NCBI GenBank assembly: GCA_963556195.1
Contig: OY744525.1
Coordinates: 56,886,446 to 56,950,445 of the forward strand
Origin: Sepiola atlantica
Taxonomy: Eukaryota; Mollusca; Cephalopoda; Sepiida; Sepiolidae
Direction: 5' to 3'
Length of the DNA: 64,000 nucleotides
Below the pieces are notes generated by a model. The model was not told the DNA's origin. It did not search any database and was given only the letters and a program-made list of their open reading frames with translations. Position numbers and translations under genes: made by a program. The stretch's first letter is position 1. Every line of letters starts with the position of its first letter. This document shows, in pieces, positions 11,774-22,063 of this stretch.

Positions 11774-12300
11774 GTTTTGAAAATCAACAACTGTGCAATT
11801 TAAATGAAAAATTCATTTATTTAATTTTTTTTGCAAGCTTTTCGTTGTAAAACTGTTTTATAGTTTTTTCTTCTTTTCTTCCCCCTCACTTTGAGGGTAT
11901 TAACGCCGAAGGGTAGAATCACGATATGAGCAGAAAGAGACGTCAAGTTCTAAAAGACATTAGGATAAGTGTAGTCCTGGCGATGTTATGAGCAGATTCG
12001 CGCCTTTTAAGTAAGGAAATTGACAACATCTTTGAAGCACGCATGAGAATGTATTTAAGTGAAATGTTTTGAAAATCAACAATCGTGTAATTTAAATGAA
12101 AAATTCATTTATTGATTTTTTTTTTTGCAAGCTTTCTTTGTAGAACAACTTTGTCAGGCGAGCTGTCTTATAGCTTTTTTTTCTCCTTTTCTTCCTCCTC
12201 GTTTTGATGGTATTAACCCCGCAGGGTCGAATCACGATATGAGCAGAAAGTTCTAAAAGACGTTAGGATAAGTGTAGTCCTGGCGATGTTATGCGCAGAT
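11767..12300 (+). repeat. 300-bp repeat (R300), two tandem copies
   Basis: GAAATGTTTTGAAAATCAAC occurs at 11768 and about 292 bp later at 12060. Shared parts are AAATGAAAAATTCATTTATT, TAACSCCGMAGGGT and GTCCTGGCGATGTTATG. The second copy is cut at about 12300, where a reversed SINE starts. Other copies lie at 14719-15118 and, reversed, 37441-37807. The 5' edge abuts (TA)n in several copies. Confidence 0.85.
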
Positions 12301-12425
12301 TGGCGTGAACAGAGTTCTTGAAAACGGCGAATTTTTCGTTCTAAATCGGCAATTCGCACGGAATTTCGAGCGAACCCTTTATTTAATCCACGGGGGTAAC
12401 ATGCCCTCGTTCCGTCAAACATGAC
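12300..12425 (-). repeat. Arg-tRNA-type SINE, 3' fragment
   Basis: The minus strand reads GACGGAACGAGGGCATG, TACCCCCGTGGATTAAATAA and TTCCGTGCGAATT, matching the body of the plus-strand SINE that starts 30 bp downstream at 12455. The two form an inverted pair. A 69-residue open frame across it is a repeat artefact. Confidence 0.75.
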
Positions 12426-12454
12426 CGGGTTGACGTCTTAAGTAATCCTTGCAA

Positions 12455-12775
12455 GGACACGTGGGGTAATGGGTAAAATACCGAGCAAAGGTCTTCTGAA
12501 GGTTGAAGTTTCAATCGTCAGTGCGGGCGATAATAGTAATTGCGATTTACTGAATATTTTTATCCGATGATGGCAGACGGAACGAGAGCATGCTACCCCC
12601 GTGGATTGAATAAAGGGTTCCGTTCTAAATTCCGTGCAGATTCACGAGTTTGACAGAACTATTCCCCGAGTTCTAAAAGATACACCTGAAACGTTGTGAG
12701 AATAACACTAAAGATGGGAACAGCAGTCGGAATGATCCAAATTATACGAATATGTAATCATTTAATTATTATCCA
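12455..12775 (+). repeat. tRNA-derived SINE (Arg-tRNA-type head)
   Basis: The head resembles a tRNA: A-box-like GTGGGGTAATGGGTAAAATAC and B-box-like GAAGTTTCAATC, followed by a body with GGAACGAGAGCATGCTACCC and CGTGGATTGAATAAAGGGTT. Same family as 35573-35921 and 36047-36330, whose heads (GGCGTAACGGATAAAGTGC) better resemble tRNA-Arg. No hammerhead core was found in this family. Confidence 0.75.
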
Positions 12776-12779
12776 CATT

Positions 12780-13304
12780 GTATACGTTTCATCCTAATGG
12801 AATATTGAGTGTGAAGATAACTCTTCAGCCATGATCGATGTGAACTCTGGAAGACGAGTCACCTTGAACTACAAATCCCAGCGCTTAGACCAATTCGAAC
12901 CGTTACGCCACAAGTAGAGAAATATACCCTATTTATCTCAATTCAACCGGACAACAGAGTCAGCCGTCTTTAAACTGTGTTAAACAAATTACGTAAACAG
13001 GAACTAGCATTTTAACTTTGATTAGACAGCTTATATTATTTCTCTTAAAGAGCCCGACTGATTCTCGTTAGGGAAAGCTAATTGGCCATTTTTTCTGGGC
13101 TTCAAAACTAACTTGCATTTCAAACATTTCTAATCGATTTATTCAATTATTTATTCATAAAACCGTTTATTTCATCATCAAATCGACATTTAAATTCCAC
13201 ATTATTGCCTTTTCTCGTTAATTATATATTTTGTATACCAACGATTTCTCCTCGCGAGATGTTGGTCGAAAGAGTTCTGCAGAGTTGATTTTCTATTATG
13301 CAAA
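12780..13304. other. no feature seen
   Basis: No coding region or repeat recognised. Confidence 0.4.
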
Positions 13305-13630
13305 ACAATATATAACAAATATTTATAATTATTTGTCGCCTCCAAATCTAGGCTGGGCACTGTAGTGAGTAGTATTAACATAGCCGTTATCATTTAATGC
13401 ATGTTCCTTCAGCATTCGATCACTCTTGACAACGGCTACCTTTAATAAGTTTAATCTCTCGCTAGTTTATCAGGTTGTTTATAGTGGCCGTGTGGGCTAA
13501 AGCGTCCGAATTTGACTCGTGTTACAGAGTTCGAGTCCTGCGACGGTTATGATTAATCATTTCTACACTGACGATTTCCTAAAGGATGAAACGTATACGC
13601 ATGTAGATAAAAACAAATATTTATAATTAT
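13305..13630 (+). repeat. SINE family A unit: spacer, tRNA head, mutated hammerhead
   Basis: The unit runs from a spacer (GTCGCCTCC, AGTAGTATTAACATAGC, AATCTCTCGCTAGTTTATCA), through a tRNA-Ser/Leu-like head (GGCCGTGTGGGCTAAAGCG at about 13487; B box GAGTTCGAGTCC), to a hammerhead-like 3' end. CTGACGA is at 13568-13574, GAA at 13588-13590, and stem I pairs CTACA (13563-13567) with TGTAG (13602-13606). The invariant U before the cleavage base is C (13600), so self-cleavage should be lost. Reversed or tandem copies lie at 21735-22030, 23507-23942 and 44640-44770. Confidence 0.8.
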
Positions 13631-13654
13631 TACATTGAGATATTTCTTACATTC

Positions 13655-13800
13655 AGTCAGCGTCGTATAATAGCGCAGGGGTTAGCAGCGCCGACTTCAG
13701 CTTGAGTTTCAATCCCGGCTTGAGGCACTAACTAGGCCTAGCCGCACTGATGAGCTGTGAAACAGCGAAACAGTCTGTATGTGGATGACTATATAAAGCT
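13655..13800 (+). repeat. SINE family B, full copy with intact hammerhead
   Basis: Head: GCGCAGGGGTTAGCAGCGCC (A-box-like) and GAGTTTCAATCCCGGC (B-box-like). Its 3' end holds a complete type I hammerhead motif (see 13742-13784) and finishes ATGACTATATA, the start of the TA tail seen in the sister copy at 13905. Confidence 0.85.
13742..13784 (+). ncRNA. type I hammerhead ribozyme (SINE family B)
   Basis: CTGATGA at 13747-13753. Stem II is GCTGT/ACAGC (13754-13758 with 13762-13766, GAA loop). GAA is 13767-13769, A15.1 is 13770, and stem III is ACA/TGT with a 3-nt loop. U16.1 is 13778 and the predicted cut is after A13779. Stem I is CCGCA with TGTGG, one G-U wobble. Every conserved core base is present. 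Hammerheads with very short stem III are known in retrotransposon contexts and often work as dimers. Activity here is inferred from the motif only. Confidence 0.8.
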
Positions 13801-13904
13801 CCCTCCCTGGGTAGAGCTTATTTTGTAAGGATATCGCCAACTGCCATTAGCTTTAAGGCATAGCTCATTAGGTAAAACTAATTCGAGCTCCCGGCACTTG
13901 CAAT

Positions 13905-14030
13905 GTTTACATTGAGATATTACTTACATTCAGTCAATGTCATATGATAGCGCAGGGGTTAGCAATCCCGGCTTGAGGCACTAACTGGTCTAGCCGCACT
14001 GTGAAACAGCGAAACAGTCTGTATGTGGAT

Positions 14031-14063
<33 letters not shown>
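13905..14063 (+). repeat. SINE family B, second copy, ribozyme core deleted, (TA)n tail
   Basis: Repeats the head and body of 13655-13800 with a shortened tRNA part. The 3' end reads CCGCACTGTGAAACAGCGAA: the core bases GATGAGCT are missing relative to the sister copy, removing the catalytic strand. It ends in a (TA)n run (14034-14063), which shows that the microsatellite is the SINE tail. Confidence 0.85.
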
Positions 14064-14068
<5 letters not shown>

Positions 14069-14282
14069 CGTTAATTCGGTTCTTTTCCGATTTTGACAGG
14101 TTTATTACATATCTAAATTTAAAAAAGGAAAACCCAAATTTATTTATATATTCATCAACGTTTCGTCGTTATTACAAGACTTTCTTAAGATTACTAAATA
14201 AAGAAAAAACGTCGATGAACGTATAAACGATTTTCTCTTTTTTCATTTTTCATTACGTTCAGTTTTCATTCCATAATTATAA
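14064..14282. other. no feature seen
   Basis: AT-rich sequence between SINEs; no partner recognised. Confidence 0.4.
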
Positions 14283-14375
14283 TATATATACAGACACCGC
14301 CTGCAACCACCACTCCTGCACTGATGAAGGTAGAAAACCTGAAATGACGTCGTCTGTAGGTACAAAACACTTTAA
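14283..14375 (+). repeat. SINE family C, 3' part with intact hammerhead
   Basis: Matches the tail of the SINE at 14580-14718 (GCAACCRCYACTCCT). The tRNA head is missing; the copy begins next to ATATATATACA. Confidence 0.75.
14315..14360 (+). ncRNA. type I hammerhead ribozyme (SINE family C), GUC site
   Basis: CTGATGA at 14321-14327. Stem II is AGGT/ACCT (14328-14331 with 14337-14340, loop AGAAA). GAA is 14341-14343, A15.1 is 14344. Stem III is ATGA/TCGT with a CG loop. The cleavage triplet is GTC, with the cut after C14354. Stem I pairs CCTGCA (14315-14320) with TGTAGG (14355-14360), one G-U. All core residues and the preferred GUC triplet are present, the cleanest motif in the window on paper. 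Activity is not shown. Confidence 0.85.
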
Positions 14376-14579
14376 TATTAAACAAATATTTATAATTAAT
14401 GCCCCTTTAAGATTTAATACTCTTAATAGTTAGGCCCTGTTTGAAATTACAAGATTGTTGTCATCCTGCGATTAAGCAAATTTCCGCTCGAGCGTTGAAC
14501 ACTATCGACAACATGACGCATGCCCCCCGCATCCCGGCTAAGTGTGCATTAACTTATAATTACCGTCTGTGGTGATTTC

Positions 14580-14718
14580 TCGCGGCCGTGTGGCAGAGGC
14601 GTTCGGCTCGTAATTCTAAGCTGAATCTACGAACTGCGTTCGAGCCCATACGACAGCGTGCAACCGCTACTCCTATACTGATAAGGTGAGAAAGTCCAAT
14701 ATATATATATATATATAC
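14580..14718 (+). repeat. SINE family C, full copy, degenerate ribozyme, (TA)n tail
   Basis: tRNA-like head: GGCCGTGTGGCAGAGGCGTT (A box) and TGCGTTCGAGCC (B box). The tail reads CTCCTATACTGATAAGGTGA, in which the hammerhead core CTGATGA has decayed. It ends in (TA)n at 14699-14718. Confidence 0.8.
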
Positions 14719-15111
14719 TTTGAAAATACTTTGACAATCAACCATCGTGCAAATTTTAAATGAAAAATTCATTTATTTAATTTTTTTTTCGCGAATTTTC
14801 GTTGTAAAATACAACCGTCTACTACGAGACTGTCTTATAGTGTTTTTTTTCATCTTTTCTTCCTCCTCATATTGGTGGTATTAACCCTGAGGGGTCGAAA
14901 ACACGTCACGATCTTACGACGTTATTTTTTTTTTTAGTCCTGGCGATGTTGTATACGCTGATTTGGCGCTTTTTTAAGTAAGGAAAGGAAGTCAACATCT
15001 TAGAAGCACGGATTATAATGTATTAAAGTGAAATATTTTGAAAATCAACAATCGTGCAAATTTTAAATGAAAAATTCATTTATTTAATTTTTTTTTCGCG
15101 AATTTTCGTTG

Positions 15112-15118
<7 letters not shown>
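14719..15118 (+). repeat. R300 repeat, one full and one partial copy
   Basis: CTTTGAAAATACTTTGACAATC at 14719 and GAAATATTTTGAAAATCAAC at 15030 give a period near 310. The second copy stops at TTCGTTGTAA and runs straight into (TA)n. Confidence 0.85.

Positions 15119-15186
<68 letters not shown>
15115..15186. repeat. (TA)n(GA)n microsatellite
   Basis: TA run followed by GA run at the cut end of an R300 copy. Confidence 0.95.
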
Positions 15187-16012
<826 letters not shown>

Positions 16013-16042
16013 GGACTAAGTATAAAAAAGAATTTTAGACAA

Positions 16043-16197
16043 AATGTAAAATTGGTTAAGGAAATGTGGACAAACAAGGTAACAATCTAGTGAAAATAAG
16101 GACACAAACACATCAATATAACGGGACTAAGATATTTCGGTCGAAGGATTCGACCATATTCATTTTTTCTGTCCACATGTCTTTAACCAATTTTACA
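16043..16197. repeat. 27-bp inverted repeat
   Basis: AAAATTGGTTAAGGAAATGT with GGACA (near 16048) is mirrored by TGTCCACATGTCTTTAACCA with ATTTT (near 16169). The arms are about 95 bp apart. It could be a small foldback element. Confidence 0.7.
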
Positions 16198-16207
16198 CAC
16201 ACACACG

Positions 16208-16290
<83 letters not shown>
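16195..16290. repeat. (CA)n(TA)n(GA)n compound microsatellite
   Basis: Three adjoining dinucleotide runs, directly left of a mariner-type MITE. Confidence 0.95.
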
Positions 16291-16507
16291 GGTGAGCCAA
16301 AAGTAAGTGGACAGTAAACACATTTATTTAGAGATCACTTATACGTTCAATTACATGTAGTAAAACAATTATATTAATGAAAATTAAATGTTATTTATCA
16401 ACGTAAGTGTTCAAACTGTTTTCCTTCTTGATTTACACAGCTTTGAAGTCTACCTCTTACGCTTCGACAAACATTTCAATATATGCTGTCCACCTACTTT
16501 TGTGCTC

Positions 16508-16512
<5 letters not shown>
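16290..16512. mobile_element. mariner-type MITE, 223 bp
   Basis: The left end AGGGTGAGCCAAAAGTAAGT is mirrored at the right end, whose reverse complement is AGGGTGAGCACAAAAGTAGG. It has no transposase. The right flank begins TATA; the left flank is (GA)n, so a TA duplication is not clear on that side. The ends resemble Tc1/mariner-group termini. Confidence 0.75.
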
Positions 16513-16589
<77 letters not shown>

Positions 16590-16590
16590 C
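16513..16590. repeat. (TA)n(GT)n microsatellite
   Basis: TA run then GT run, immediately right of the MITE. Confidence 0.95.
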
Positions 16591-18189
16591 CTTTGTGTGT
16601 TAAACATCTTCATATCAAGATTTTGCCGAAAAGAATATATCTAAATCTATACAAAAAATTGTATGTAAAAATTAAAAATGTAAATAATATTAGAAATCTA
16701 AATGATAATACGAAATATTTTAGAGGTTTCACTTCCGAATTTCTATGTCGCTGATTCTATGTTTAATCTAAAAAAACTTACCTATCCTCATTTAAATAAT
16801 TAATAAAGAAATTCAATTGAACAGAAAAATTATCCTAAATTTTCAAATTGCCGAAGCGATGGGAATTGTGAATAATTTTACGTGTACTTTTCGAATGTTA
16901 ACATTTTTTTTTATTTATCACTGACATCATTTTTATATAAAGCACCGCCGTGTGTCGTTACTACTAGTAACGACTAGTAACGACACACATATGATAGTTA
17001 CATAAAATATTTTCTTTAATCAACCGTGGAATTTCCACATGAACGGTTGCGTAATATCAATGAAGTCGGTTCTAGCAGTGTTGTTATCTATATACTGTTA
17101 AACTGTGGGCAGTTTCGAGCTCTCAGTTAAAAATTACAGTCATATCCCATGATTACAATCAGTATCTATTTAGATATATACAAGCTTATTTCGTTTCGTA
17201 TGATACACATTTTATGCCATGATTTAGACGATTGTTCTCAATGCTCATTATCTGTGTATTCACTCGATATTTAAAAACGAGACAACTTTCTTGAAGTATA
17301 CAATATTTTAATAAATAAAATTTAAACAATATGCTTACATGCACGGTGAGTTGTATGTTGCTGCTGTGCTCAAAATGAGGACGAGCATTTATGTATAAAA
17401 ATATCATGTTATTTCTTTACTGTTCGAGTTGCAGCAAAGGATTCGGGTTAGTGAGAGTCGTCAAGGGGTGGAGAGTGGAGCGGAGGTCGAGCTCTCGTAT
17501 TCGCTAGCCAGCCGCTTTCTGTCGTTCTAAAATCAAGCTGGTTAATATAATATTTCTGGACACCCACACAGCCTCAACTGCAACGCTCATTTCGGGATGT
17601 CGTCTAAGCGTTGCTTCCAGTTATGTATTGTTTGTTTTTTAACGAACGGGTGTGTTTCTTCCAGTGTCTCTGCAGGTGTCTGCATCGACAACCGGATGTT
17701 ATTCTTCCTATTAGGTTTTATCTTTCAATCACTTGCATAAATTCCTATCATTGCGGCACTCCTGATATGGATATTCGACACGTGGACATTCTACGGTTAA
17801 TTCAAGAAAACATGTTTTAATCTGAAAAGGTTATCTATATATATATTTTTTTCTTATGTTTAATTAAATTCTCCCCTCCCCATTGGGAGGCAAAAACTAA
17901 GTCAATATACATTAAGTTGTATGAAATATATTATGTTATTCGTAATTATCATTGTATCTCTATTTTGTACTGTCACCCTTCTTTCTCTCTCTATCTCAAC
18001 TGATACAACACTTTCTTTTTAACCCTTTCTCTATATAATAACATGCATGAAGTACTATTTCTGCAACCCCGTATTTCAACTTTTCTCTCTTTTTATCGCT
18101 TTGAACGTACGCCTTCTTTGTGCTGACATTGTGTGAACTATGCGTGACAATTATTCTGCTTACGTACGAATATAGAAGACGGTAGGTAT
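16591..18189. other. no gene; one short palindrome
   Basis: The only structure noted is a near-perfect palindrome at about 16950-16988, TGTGTCGTTACTA mirrored by TAGTAACGACACA. The open frame at 17611-17820 matches nothing recognised. Confidence 0.45.
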
Positions 18190-18830
18190 CTAAATGAATA
18201 AATGCGAAAGTTTTATTTATTTATCATAAGTATATTTATATCAAAACAGATTAAGCTTATCTAATTCAATTTTGCATTTATGTATTTTCAAACACATTAT
18301 ATATACCTAACAGAAAAATGCCAAAAAAAAAACACTGACAAAGACGCTTCATTTGAATAATAATTTCATAAACACTCTCAAATAAATTAATATTGCGCAG
18401 AATTCATTTCTATTTTTGTACTCCACTTTCCTTACATAAATCTAATACTTTTCTTCATATTAATATTAATATTAGTAGCAGTATTGATAAACAACGATTC
18501 AATGAACAACGTTTAACATTCAACATGATTATTTTGGAATTCGAAAGATAACTTCCGGTTTTTGTTTTTGTTGTTGACGACGACAACGATGCTGCTACTC
18601 CCCCTCATTCCCTCCCCCATCTCTCTCTTTCTCGCGCCACTCCGAAGCCAACTTTTAAAAAATTGTTTTTAAAGAGCCCAGCATCATCGCCTGAGCGAAT
18701 TGAATTCCCTTTTTTTTTATCCATTTATTTCTTCTTAAAACGATCAATAAATTTGTATCAAAATTACCAAAATATTAATATTTACCTATTTCATGAATTA
18801 ATGCGAAAGTTTTGTCCCGTGTTTACAAGA
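18190..18830 (+). repeat. dispersed repeat D2, copy 2
   Basis: Same ordered blocks as 8470-9250 (ATGAATAAATGCGAAAG, CCCCCTC block, GCCTGAGCGAATT, AATAAATTTGTATCAAAATT), with substantial divergence. Confidence 0.65.
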
Positions 18831-18975
18831 CACTTATGAATGAAATTCATTAAACTAAGGCATGACGCCCTAATCGTTTTTGGAGAAAGGGGGGCGATGT
18901 TCATACAATTTTGACAACAAATCTTTATTTGGGGGGTCGATAGTCATACCTTTTGTCCAAAATACTTTGGACTAA

Positions 18976-18984
18976 GAGAGAGAA

Positions 18985-19030
<46 letters not shown>
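18976..19030. repeat. (GA)n microsatellite
   Basis: Nearly pure GA run. Confidence 0.95.
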
Positions 19031-19033
<3 letters not shown>

Positions 19034-19684
19034 CGCCCGAAATCACGTGATTTGCCACTTTCGCTTGTTATCACACTGACCACTTAACCTCTTAACTTTC
19101 CCACATAAACACGGCATCAATTATGTAACACTTTTTCATATATATAGATGATAGTCGTCATACGTATTAATATACAGATAATCGTTTCATATATAATATA
19201 CAGCCAATTTTTCACCTCTCTTTTCTGATTAATAGCTTTTTACTACAGGCTACATGAAAGTCTATTTTGCCAATAATTTATACCAAATATTGGTCTGGTT
19301 TGTTAAAACAACAAACAATTATTTTAGATCATTTTATCGACTAACATATTTAAGCCTGACCAATATTTTTTTTTTTATTAGTCACCAATAAAGGAAGGTG
19401 GGTGAGTTATTACCTTCACAAATAAGAAGTCCTAACACTGTTACATATATCAGCCGGTACTAATTTAATAACAGATCATTTCTTTGATAGTTATCGGTAA
19501 AGAAAATGTAAAGGAAGTCTTGATTGTTTCTTTTCGCTTTTCGTTTCATTCTATCATTTCTGTCATTGCCTTTGGCTGACCAACATTCGACATTCGACTG
19601 TAAAGAAGGAGAGGGAGAATGAGAGGAGGAGAGAGAGAAAGTAAAAAAAAGATGGGAGGAAAGAAGGTATTTGACTAGAAAAGA
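19031..19684. other. no feature seen
   Basis: No coding region or recognised repeat. Confidence 0.4.
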
Positions 19685-19770
19685 GATGATTTCCTCGGTG
19701 GATCAATCGGTTATCCCGCCGTAACTACAGAATTGTTGCGAGTTCGAACCTCAACCGGTGCATAATTATT
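19685..19770 (+). repeat. tRNA-like SINE head
   Basis: TCCTCGGTGGATCAATCGGT with TATCCC forms an A-box-like region, and GCGAGTTCGAACCTC a clear B box, with the ends TCCTCGG and CCGGTGCA. The body downstream is not matched elsewhere in the window. It could be a tRNA pseudogene rather than a SINE. Confidence 0.6.
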
Positions 19771-20529
19771 TTTACTCTGATTTTGACCCAAAATGAAGTT
19801 ACACATTTAAAATGACAACATGAAGCAAATTGTTTAATTTTACTTTTGTTTATTTATTTATTTATTTATTTATTTATGTAATTTACTGAAATCAGCACCC
19901 CGGGCGTTGCCGATTAGTCTTTCTACTAGTACAATTAAGATCTCATTTTTTTTTTTAATTAAACGTTAAATTTTCATGGATGCGACTGGTTTTATGATTA
20001 TGTTAAACTGATATTAAGCGAAATAGTGCTCTTCTTTTGTCCTGTGTTTTTTCGCTTGGCCTAACATAAACATTGCCAATATTTTTTTAATTGTCTTTGA
20101 GAAAGAAAAAGAGAAAAACGCACCCAAAATACCGATTTGAAACTCATAAAATAGAGCAAACAAAATCACTTCTTTCTTGGCAAGGGACCAATGCTTATTT
20201 ATAGCCCTAATTATGGAAGAAAGAAAAAAAATGAGTTGCTCAAATGTAAGCGGTTCATTCTAGAAAGTAGATGACTTCTTTCCTAAATAAAATAAAATAA
20301 AATAAATTTTTCTAAAGTTATTTCCATAAATCTACATTCTACGTTGTTCGGGACTGCTTTATAGGAAATACATTTTGTATCTACCCGGCGTTGACAGAGA
20401 GTTTTTTTTTTAATTTTAATTTTGTTCGCTATTTTCTTAGGCAATTTTTTGTTAATATTTAGATCTAATTATTATAACACTATAACTAATTTCTGTTTAA
20501 GTATTGTTTTTTTAATCTCTATTTTTTTA
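19771..20529. other. no feature seen
   Basis: AT-rich, with a short (TTTA)n run near 19853; no gene recognised. Confidence 0.4.
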
Positions 20530-21080
20530 TGTAAATCGCTCCAGACAAGGCATGAAGCTATTTGATGTAAGGAGCTAAAACGAACGAAAAATGATCATCT
20601 CAGAGACAGGAGTTGCCTCTTGATCTTAGTCTTGAAAAGACCAAGTCTAGAAGTAGGAGGAAAACAGTCAGCAGGAACAGAGTCCTGAAAGTCCACATTT
20701 CTTTGAAAAAAGCAACTGGAATAGGAAGCTGTATTGTAACGAGGTATCAAAACAGCGAATTTGCGAAGATCACTAGACCAACGAGCCAACAGAAAGTAGG
20801 GAATTGATCAGACAATTCTGAAAAACACATGTCATTATACTATTTATACAAAAGACTGAGACTAGCTACATCACGGCTGTGTGAAAGAGAGAGAGAGAGA
20901 GAGAGTGTGCAGAGAAGAAGAAAAGTAGTAGGAGGCCAACTAAATTAACCTTATCAAGAACCTTCAAATGGAACGGAGATTCACCAGCTAAAATATGACA
21001 ACAGTATTCCATACAAGGTCTGATACTAGATTTAGGGAAATAGAGAATAGCCTTCTCATTTATCAAATGATTAGATGTAA
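20530..21080 (-). pseudogene. jockey/CR1-like LINE, 5'-truncated 3' end
   Basis: The minus strand carries the end of a LINE reverse transcriptase polyprotein in pieces. 21066-20960 encodes SSIRPCMEYCCHILAG followed by a leucine-rich stretch ending DKVN. 20789-20595 encodes SSCFFQRNVDFQDSVPADCF, which fits the LINE C-terminal pattern FFPRTxxLWNSLPxxCFP, then FKTKIKRQL. The pieces are separated by a (GA)n run at 20885-20905. Same family type as 28915-29545 and 57998-60935, but more diverged. Confidence 0.85.
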
Positions 21081-21259
21081 ATAGCTTACAAAACTTTCAA
21101 CCGTTGAATATATGGGGCTCTGTTAATCATTTTAAAGCCAGTTTAAAGGGCTTTATATTCGACAGTAAAATTTATGAAAGAGAATGATATTTTACTTAAG
21201 AATATATTTACGGATGATCTTATTTGAAAGACAAATAAAAAGGCTTTCAATTTTACCAG

Positions 21260-21471
21260 AACAGTGGGAACCATTCGTGTCACTTTGGTTGGAACAGTTG
21301 GCGCACCCTCCTGACAGTTCGGTTCTCTGGCTACCCTTGATCTTCAATTCTTTGGCCCACCCAAAGAATTTCTGCATGAATCAAAGTTTTCCTGAGACGA
21401 TGGAGCTAGAACACTGGGAACAAATAACTAAATCATTATTGGATAAAGAGGCGCAGTATCTGGTTTTCTGA
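21260..21471 (+). other. possible host exon or unknown coding fragment
   Basis: A frame ending in TGA at 21471 encodes about 72 residues of ordinary composition, including QWEPFVSLWLEQLAHPPDSS, LIFNSLAHPKNFCMNQ and ELEHWEQITKSLLDKEAQYL. It is less AT-rich than its surroundings and contains no simple repeats. A pyrimidine-rich stretch and CAG just upstream (near 21255) could be a splice acceptor. I do not recognise the protein. It could be a terminal exon, an unrecognised transposon fragment or chance. Confidence 0.35.
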
Positions 21472-21679
21472 TGGAGAATAATGTGTTTTATAAGAATGGA
21501 TACAATAGTATAAAAAATGAAGAAAAAATATTTCTCTATGTTAAAATGTGTCGTTTTATTGTGAAAGTCATGTTATTGATTGACTATGCTCTAATTTTCT
21601 ATAAAGATGTACAGGTTTTTTTGTTTAACTTTTATTTTTCTAGTAATTTAAGCTTTTTTATATGGCCACCTCGCTCTCA

Positions 21680-21720
<41 letters not shown>
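21680..21720. repeat. (TA)n microsatellite
   Basis: TA run at the tail end of a minus-strand SINE. Confidence 0.95.
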
Positions 21721-21724
<4 letters not shown>

Positions 21725-22030
21725 TTTATTTACATACGTATACGTTTAATCTTTTCGGGAATCGTCAGTGTGGAGATGATTATTCATACCGGTCGCCCGA
21801 CTCGAACCCCGGAGCACAGGTCATGATTAAAGCTCAAATTTCGACGTCTTAGCTCACGTGACCACTATCAACAACCCGGTGAATCAGCGAGAGATTAAAC
21901 CTGCCGTCGGCAGAGTGTTCGATGCTGAAGGAACATTGCTGAAAACAACGAGGACGGCTGTGCTAATACTACTAACTACAGAGCCCAACATAGATCGGGG
22001 GCGACGAACAATTATATATACTAGCAAATA
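21725..22030 (-). repeat. SINE family A unit, reversed, degenerate hammerhead
   Basis: On the minus strand from about 22030: GTCGCC, AGTAGTATTAGCACAGCC, GTTCCTTCAGCATCGAACA and TTTAATCTCTCGCTGATTCA; then a tRNA-like head (GGTCACGTGAGCTAAGACG; B box GGGGTTCGAGTC); then CCACACTGACGA and ACGTATACGTATGTAAATAA. The order is identical to 13305-13630. The ribozyme GAAA strand reads TTAAA, so it is probably dead. Confidence 0.8.
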
Positions 22031-22063
22031 TATGATTCTCCGGTCGCATATTTTTACTAGTTG

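Noticed and set aside
13487..13560. Functional tRNA genes at SINE heads
   Set aside because: A and B boxes are present, but the acceptor and anticodon stems do not pair well and each is followed by a SINE body.
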